Below are positions 6,713-10,013 of a stretch of DNA of 10,013 bases, one piece after another. Within the stretch, counting starts at the first letter, position 1; every line of letters begins with the position of its first letter. The stretch is taken from NCBI GenBank assembly GCA_036139795.1, contig JAYZYX010000198.1, positions 1-10,013 on the forward strand, given 5' to 3'. This DNA comes from Donghicola sp036139795. Its GTDB lineage: Bacteria > Pseudomonadota > Alphaproteobacteria > Rhodobacterales > Rhodobacteraceae. The position numbers were made by a program, and so were the translations under genes. Under the pieces are notes generated by a model, which was not told the origin of the DNA, searched no databases, and saw nothing but the letters and a program-made list of their open reading frames with translations.

Positions 6713-6727
6713 CATTAGTTCACGATC

Positions 6728-7633
6728 TTAGTTCGACTTCGCTTTGCGCGCTTCGATGATCGAAAGGTAGTTGTCGTGGGTGATGGGCTGGAAGCCAAGG
6801 CTGTCACCGGCTGCGATGTTATAGGTGCAGTCTTTGTCCATCTCGTAGAGGCCGTCGATCAGAGCGGTCATCTTGGCTTTGACGTCTGCGGGCAGAGCTT
6901 TGCGCAGGACGACGGGGCCTTCGGGGATCTCTTTCGAGCGCCAGATTTCGACCAGATCGTTCATGTCGACCAGACCTGCATCAACCGCTTTGCGCAGCGC
7001 GCCCGAGTTGTAGCCGTCTTCCCATGCGCCCATGCCGTCGGCCCAGGTCACACCGCCGTCAACGTCACCGTTGTTCACTGCAACGATGGTCTGCTCATGG
7101 CCGCCGGTGAAAGTGACTTCTTTGAAGTAGTCGCCCGACTCCATGGCGATGCCGTCTTTGTACTGGGGGATCTCGATCGAGGGGATCAGGTAGCCCGAGG
7201 TCGAGTTCGGATCGCCAAAGCCGAAGGTCTTGCCAGCCATGTCGTCCAGCGAAGTAATGCCGCTGTCCTTGCGGGCGAAACCGATCGAGTAGTAACCGAT
7301 CGAGCCGTCCATGTTGACTTTAACCAGCACAGGCTCGACCGCTTCGGGGTCCTGCAGGTAGGTTGCCGCGTAGCCCGAAGCACCCAGCCATGCCATGTCG
7401 ATGGTGCCACCCAGCAGACCCTGGATCACGCCGTTGTAGTCGGCGGGGGCGAACAGCTTGGCTTCAACGCCAAGGGTCTCTTCGGTGTATTTCTTCAGGC
7501 ACTCGTGGTTGTTCAGACGGTCCTGAGCGTTCTCGCCGCCCAGAATACCGATGTTGAACTGGGTGATTTCCTGAGCGGCAGCAGCGCCGGTCAGGGCAGT
7601 GGTTGCCAGCACGGCAGCAATCAAAGTTTTCAT
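6728..7633 (-). CDS. phnD: PhnD, periplasmic phosphonate-binding protein
   Basis: PhnD is the substrate-binding protein of the phosphonate ABC importer, working in the periplasm. The 301-residue precursor begins with a Sec signal peptide (MKTLIAAVLATTALTGAAAAQ, cleavage likely around residues 20-21). The mature part has the PhnD-family layout: NIGILGGENAQDRL at the N-terminus, IDMAWLGASGYA (about 78-90), and the phosphonate-binding loop DPNSTSGYLIP at 141-151, whose Ser/Thr residues bind the phosphonate oxygens in known structures. The start was set at the ATG 7631-7633, which has a strong GGAGAGAG ribosome-binding site and begins the signal peptide directly; a start 12 codons upstream would bury that site. 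The gene lies 65 nt after phnC and is bounded by hairpins on both sides, consistent with separate control of its expression level. Ligand preference cannot be read from the sequence. Confidence 0.96.
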   Translation of the reverse strand: MKTLIAAVLATTALTGAAAAQEITQFNIGILGGENAQDRLNNHECLKKYTEETLGVEAKLFAPADYNGVIQGLLGGTIDMAWLGASGYAATYLQDPEAVEPVLVKVNMDGSIGYYSIGFARKDSGITSLDDMAGKTFGFGDPNSTSGYLIPSIEIPQYKDGIAMESGDYFKEVTFTGGHEQTIVAVNNGDVDGGVTWADGMGAWEDGYNSGALRKAVDAGLVDMNDLVEIWRSKEIPEGPVVLRKALPADVKAKMTALIDGLYEMDKDCTYNIAAGDSLGFQPITHDNYLSIIEARKAKSN

Positions 7634-7656
7634 CGTTCTCTCTCCAACTGTTGAAA

Positions 7657-7676
7657 CCCGCCGCAGCATCGGCGGG
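7657..7676 (-). terminator. Perfect hairpin in the phnC-phnD gap
   Basis: A 7-bp perfect inverted repeat (CCCGCCG, 6-nt loop, CGGCGGG) lies 24 nt upstream of the phnD start and is followed on the transcript by only three T. It may be a weak terminator, or a stem that protects the 5' end of processed phnD mRNA. Its short T-run makes efficient termination unlikely. Confidence 0.4.
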
Positions 7677-7698
7677 GTGATGAAACTTGGGAAAAGGG

Positions 7699-8523
7699 TT
7701 AGACCGTGACCTTGGCGATCAGGCGCTCGGCCTCATCGGAATGGATGTGGTCACGGATTTCGGTCGAGGTCGCAGCCTCTGAGAAATTCTCGTCAGCGCC
7801 GTAGATGTCGCGGGCAACACCGGTGGTCAGCTGTGCGGGGGTGCCGTCAAAGACCATCCGGCCATCGCGCATCCCGATGATGCGGTCACAATAGCGGCGC
7901 GCTGTATCCAGCGTGTGCAGGTTCGCGATCACCATACGGCCATCTTCTTCGTGGATACGGCGCAGGGCCTCCATCACGGTTTGGGCGTTCATCGGATCAA
8001 GCGATGCGATGGGCTCGTCCGCCAGAATGATCTTTGGGTCTTGCATCAGGGCGCGGGCGATGGCCACGCGCTGTTGCTGGCCACCGGACAGGGCCTCGGC
8101 CCGTTTGGCGGCGTGTTCGGCAATGCTAAGACGGTCCAGCAGATCGATTGCCTTATGGATTTCGTCCTGCGTGAACAGGTTGAACATGGTGGCCAGTGTC
8201 GAGCGTTTGCCTAACGTGCCATGCAGCACGTTCGAGACCACATCCATGCGGGGCACAAGATTGAACTGCTGAAAGATCATCGCGCAATCGGACTGCCATT
8301 CGCGGCGGGCGCGGCCCTTGAATTCCAGCACATTGCGCCCTTCGAACAACAGCTCTCCCGATGAGGCATCGGTCAGGCGGTTCACCATACGCAAAAAGGT
8401 CGACTTGCCCGCGCCCGACCGACCGATAATCCCGATCATGCAGGGCTTTTCGACTTTGAACGACACCTTATCGACGGCGGTGTTGTTCCCGAAAGTTTTG
8501 GTCAGCGCTTTTACGTCCAGCAT
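7699..8523 (-). CDS. phnC: PhnC, phosphonate ABC transporter ATP-binding protein
   Basis: PhnC is the cytoplasmic ATPase that powers phosphonate import through PhnE. The 274-residue protein has a complete nucleotide-binding domain: Walker A GRSGAGKST at 34-42, Q-loop around IFQQFNLV at 83-90, signature LSGGQQQR at 145-152, Walker B IILADEP at 165-171, and the switch histidine at about 203 (NLHTLDTA). The sequence VPRMDVVSNVLHG after the Q-loop is typical of PhnC, as is the tail ending IYGADENFSEA. The start ATG at 8521-8523 is preceded by a GGGGA ribosome-binding site. It is the first gene of phnCDE1E2 plus the transferase, downstream of a Pho-box-like site. No key residue is missing. Confidence 0.96.
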   Translation of the reverse strand: MLDVKALTKTFGNNTAVDKVSFKVEKPCMIGIIGRSGAGKSTFLRMVNRLTDASSGELLFEGRNVLEFKGRARREWQSDCAMIFQQFNLVPRMDVVSNVLHGTLGKRSTLATMFNLFTQDEIHKAIDLLDRLSIAEHAAKRAEALSGGQQQRVAIARALMQDPKIILADEPIASLDPMNAQTVMEALRRIHEEDGRMVIANLHTLDTARRYCDRIIGMRDGRMVFDGTPAQLTTGVARDIYGADENFSEAATSTEIRDHIHSDEAERLIAKVTV

Positions 8524-8603
8524 GGTGTTCCCCGTGTTGTCCGGAGTCTCATGAGGGCTGGCCGTGTCACTTTCCCAACGGTTTTGTTAAACTTTGATTA
8601 CGC

Positions 8604-8609
8604 TTTAAA
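8604..8609 (-). promoter_or_regulatory. Possible -10 element for phnC
   Basis: Read on the minus strand, TTTAAA lies 15 nt beyond the Pho-box-like site towards phnC, in an AT-rich patch within an otherwise GC-rich area. PhoB-activated promoters usually have a -10 about 11 nt after the box and no good -35, so the spacing is only roughly right. A nearby TAATCA (8595-8600) is an alternative. Confidence 0.25.
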
Positions 8610-8624
8610 AAGACCGGACGCGAT

Positions 8625-8642
8625 TTGTCATACGGCTGTCGC
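8625..8642 (+). promoter_or_regulatory. Pho-box-like site upstream of phnC
   Basis: TTGTCATACGGCTGTCGC consists of two 7-bp half-sites (TTGTCAT and CTGTCGC) separated by 4 bp, the 11-bp period of the PhoB consensus CTGTCAT-n4-CTGTMAY, with 12 of 14 half-site positions agreeing. It lies about 100 bp upstream of the phnC start. The consensus orientation points away from phnC, which is unusual and lowers confidence. If real, it places the uptake operon under phosphate-starvation control. Confidence 0.45.
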
Positions 8643-8661
8643 AGCCTTGCAGAACAGAAAT

Positions 8662-8687
8662 GACCGCCAACGCATCCCGTGGCGGTC
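8662..8687 (-). terminator. Inverted repeat, candidate terminator after the TIM-barrel gene
   Basis: A perfect 8-bp stem (GACCGCCA pairing with TGGCGGTC, 10-nt loop) is followed on the minus strand by the T-rich ATTTCTGTTCT. It lies about 100 nt downstream of the TIM-barrel gene's stop and just before the Pho-box-like site, so it could insulate the phnC operon from the upstream one. The T-run is interrupted, so termination may be partial or rho-assisted. Confidence 0.4.
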
Positions 8688-8704
8688 CATTGCGGCAATT
8701 CAGG

Positions 8705-8753
8705 CTGGTTCTGCAAACCAGACGTACAGTGGCGGTACTGCGCTGCGCCGCCA
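8705..8753. repeat. Two further short inverted repeats in the 263-nt gap
   Basis: CTGGTT/AACCAG (8705-8710 and 8716-8721, 5-nt loop) and TGGCGG/CCGCCA (8730-8735 and 8748-8753, 12-nt loop) are both perfect. The second shares its TGGCGGT arm with the hairpin at 8662-8687. Neither is followed by a T-run. They may be mRNA 3'-end stems or protein-binding sites; nothing in the sequence decides. Confidence 0.4.
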
Positions 8754-8786
8754 TGTATGTTATTATTGCTTACAAAGCATCGAGCA

Positions 8787-9596
8787 TCAAAGCAGGCTTT
8801 CCAGCCATGATACCGTGCGGGGTAGCTGGTCTGTGTGCCGGCGCACTTCAAGGATCAAGCGCGGCGTTTCTTCCAGTCGGGCCAGAGCCTTTAGCAGTGG
8901 CGACCAGTTAATGTGACCCTCGCCCGGATGCCAGTGACGGTCCGCATAGCCATCCACATCTTGCAAATGGACATGGCCCAGAACGCCACTGGCCGCCGCG
9001 ATAAAGTCATTCACCGGCGGCGCGGAATAGTTGTTATGCGCAAGATCCGCGTGGCCGGTGTCGATCGAGACCTTGAGGTTCGGATGATCGATCTGCCGCA
9101 CCAGATCAACGCGGGTCGCAGGATCGGTGTCATCGATATTCTCCAGCATCAACGTGCAGCCGATATTGCCTGCGTGGGCCAGAACGGGGGCCAGACAGTC
9201 GGCGGCGGCCTCATACATATCCGGGATCACATTTGGATAATTCCGCTGGTTGAGGTGGTGCCAGAAGGTGAAAGGGCTGTGGATCACCATGTGCGTGGCG
9301 CTGAGAGCCTCGGCGATCTCAAGACCTTTCAGAAATCGCTGTTGGACGATGGCGCGGATCTCGCGATCAGGGTTCGACAGGTCCAGCCCGAAGAACGGCC
9401 CGTGGATGCCGCGCGGGCCTTTGTGACCGTCCAGCGCCTTTTGATAGGCTTCGACAAGAGCGGTGCAATCTTCGACGATCACATCCGGATAAACGAAATC
9501 CTGAATCTCGATGGGGCGGTTTTCTTCGCAGAGCCAAGACTTGAGACGCCCGAAGTCATCATAGGTCACGGCAGCGCCAAAGGTGGACAGAGCCAT
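8787..9596 (-). CDS. TIM-barrel metalloenzyme of the sugar isomerase/epimerase - endonuclease IV superfamily
   Basis: The 269-residue protein belongs to the xylose-isomerase-like TIM-barrel (AP endonuclease family 2) superfamily. Candidate metal ligands stand at the end of successive strands: His65 (IHGPF), His106 (VIHSPF), Glu152 (LMLEN), Asp179 and His182 (IDTGH), His210 (HVHLQD), Asp219 and His221 (DRHWHPGEG), and Glu250 (LILEV). This is the whole nine-residue set of the endonuclease IV three-metal site, including the DRH...GEG signature. Most annotators would call it sugar phosphate isomerase/epimerase; the metal set equally allows a phosphoester hydrolase. The start ATG has an AAGGA ribosome-binding site and lies 12 nt after the ABC permease gene, so the two are co-transcribed and the substrate is probably what that transporter imports. 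A true DNA-repair enzyme is unlikely because of the operon setting. The substrate is unknown. Confidence 0.85.
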   Translation of the reverse strand: MALSTFGAAVTYDDFGRLKSWLCEENRPIEIQDFVYPDVIVEDCTALVEAYQKALDGHKGPRGIHGPFFGLDLSNPDREIRAIVQQRFLKGLEIAEALSATHMVIHSPFTFWHHLNQRNYPNVIPDMYEAAADCLAPVLAHAGNIGCTLMLENIDDTDPATRVDLVRQIDHPNLKVSIDTGHADLAHNNYSAPPVNDFIAAASGVLGHVHLQDVDGYADRHWHPGEGHINWSPLLKALARLEETPRLILEVRRHTDQLPRTVSWLESLL

Positions 9597-9608
9597 TTGA
9601 GTGGTCCT

Positions 9609-10013
9609 TTACTTGATGCCAGCGCGCATAAAGCTTTGCACGAACTGGCGTTGAAACAGAAGAAATCCCAACAGCAGCGGGGCCGAGGTCATCAACGTCG
9701 CCGCATTGATCACCGCCCAAGAGGTGCCGCTGTCAGTGGTGGCAAAGATCGACAGACCGACGGTGAGGGGGCGCGTCTCGACCGAGTTGGTGATGATCAG
9801 TGGCCACAGAAAGTTGTTCCAGTGATGGCTGACCGACACGAGACCAAAGGCCAGCATCGCGGGCTTGCCCAAAGGCACATAGACCCGCCACAGGACGCCA
9901 AGCAGGGAACAGCCTTCGATCCGCGCGGCCTCATCCAGCTCTTTTGGGATGGTCATGAAGGTCTGGCGCAGCAGAAAGATCGCAAAGCCCGAGGCAAAAT
10001 AGGGCAGGCCAAT
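9609..10013 (-). CDS. Carbohydrate-type ABC transporter permease (MalG/UgpE family), C-terminal part
   Basis: The frame is open to the right edge of the window, so the gene is partial: 134 C-terminal residues are visible and the N-terminus lies outside. The EAA coupling loop is clear (TIPKELDEAARIEGCSLLGVLWRVYVPLGKPA), followed by WNNFLWPLIITNS and the closing segment FLLFQRQFVQSFMRAGIK. These blocks are typical of the inner-membrane permease of CUT1-type importers for sugars, sugar alcohols or glycerol-3-phosphate. Internal ATG codons such as that at 9954-9956 are not the start. Similarity to UgpE is tempting next to phosphonate genes, but the visible part cannot tell a glycerophosphate carrier from other CUT1 permeases. 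It is followed after 12 nt by the TIM-barrel gene. Confidence 0.92.
   Translation of the reverse strand: MGLPYFASGFAIFLLRQTFMTIPKELDEAARIEGCSLLGVLWRVYVPLGKPAMLAFGLVSVSHHWNNFLWPLIITNSVETRPLTVGLSIFATTDSGTSWAVINAATLMTSAPLLLGFLLFQRQFVQSFMRAGIK

Noticed and set aside
5810..6718. 302-codon plus-strand open frame antisense to phnE1
   Set aside because: It mirrors phnE1; the translation is rich in Arg, Asp, Gln and His without any recognisable domain, while the minus strand encodes a clear permease. It is a by-product of GC-rich codon use.
6776..7654. 292-codon plus-strand open frame antisense to phnD
   Set aside because: It is a shadow of phnD; no family-like motif, and phnD is unmistakable on the other strand.
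7634..7669. Earlier start for phnD giving 12 extra residues
   Set aside because: The extension (LRRVSTVGERT) precedes a good signal peptide and covers a strong ribosome-binding site; the internal ATG at 7631-7633 is better.
8667..8680. A second Pho box reading towards phnC (CGGTCAT...CTGTTCT on the minus strand near 8655-8668)
   Set aside because: The half-site spacing is 2 nt instead of 4, breaking the 11-bp period, and the second half matches poorly.
8551..8916. 121-codon plus-strand open frame spanning the phnC upstream gap, which the Pho-box-like site might have served
   Set aside because: It starts far upstream of the box and overlaps the 3' end of the TIM-barrel gene antisense; the composition is Arg/Ser/Cys-rich and not protein-like.

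Overview
The window is an almost gap-free stretch of a phosphonate uptake and carbon-phosphorus (C-P) lyase locus. GC-rich coding, split phnE1/phnE2 permease genes, protein sequences that read like marine Rhodobacterales homologues, and tight ATGA/TGATG gene overlaps suggest an alphaproteobacterium, probably Rhodobacteraceae of the Roseobacter type. This assignment comes from recall of the families, not from a search.

Layout, right to left (most genes are on the minus strand). At the right edge is the end of a carbohydrate-type (MalG/UgpE-like) ABC permease gene. It is followed after 12 nt by a TIM-barrel metalloenzyme gene (8787-9596). A 263-nt gap (8524-8786) holds three inverted repeats and a Pho-box-like sequence. 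Next comes the uptake operon: phnC (ATPase), phnD (binding protein), phnE1, phnE2 (permeases) and a hexapeptide-repeat acyltransferase gene of the C-P-lyase-associated family. This operon ends tail to tail with phnF (GntR/HutC regulator, plus strand), with overlapping stop codons. phnF is divergent from a second minus-strand operon, phnG-phnH-phnI-phnJ-phnK, which encodes the C-P lyase core; phnK runs off the left edge.

How the genes work together: PhnD captures phosphonate in the periplasm and PhnC with the PhnE subunits imports it. PhnG, PhnH and PhnI attach the phosphonate to ribose from ATP, and PhnJ, a radical-SAM enzyme with all four expected cysteines, cleaves the C-P bond. PhnK is an accessory ATPase. 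PhnF probably represses from the 91-bp phnF/phnG divergent region, where a perfect 8-bp tandem repeat abuts a good -10 element. A Pho-box-like site upstream of phnC suggests phosphate-starvation control of the uptake operon.

The most unusual features are: (i) phnE2 is interrupted by one in-frame TAG in a cytoplasmic loop, with an in-frame ATG three codons later, so it is either a broken gene, a split permease or a sequence error; (ii) a textbook hairpin plus T-run separates phnD from phnE1; (iii) the TIM-barrel protein keeps every metal ligand of the endonuclease IV three-zinc site. No tRNA, rRNA, CRISPR array or insertion sequence was seen, and no gene-free stretch exceeds 300 nt.
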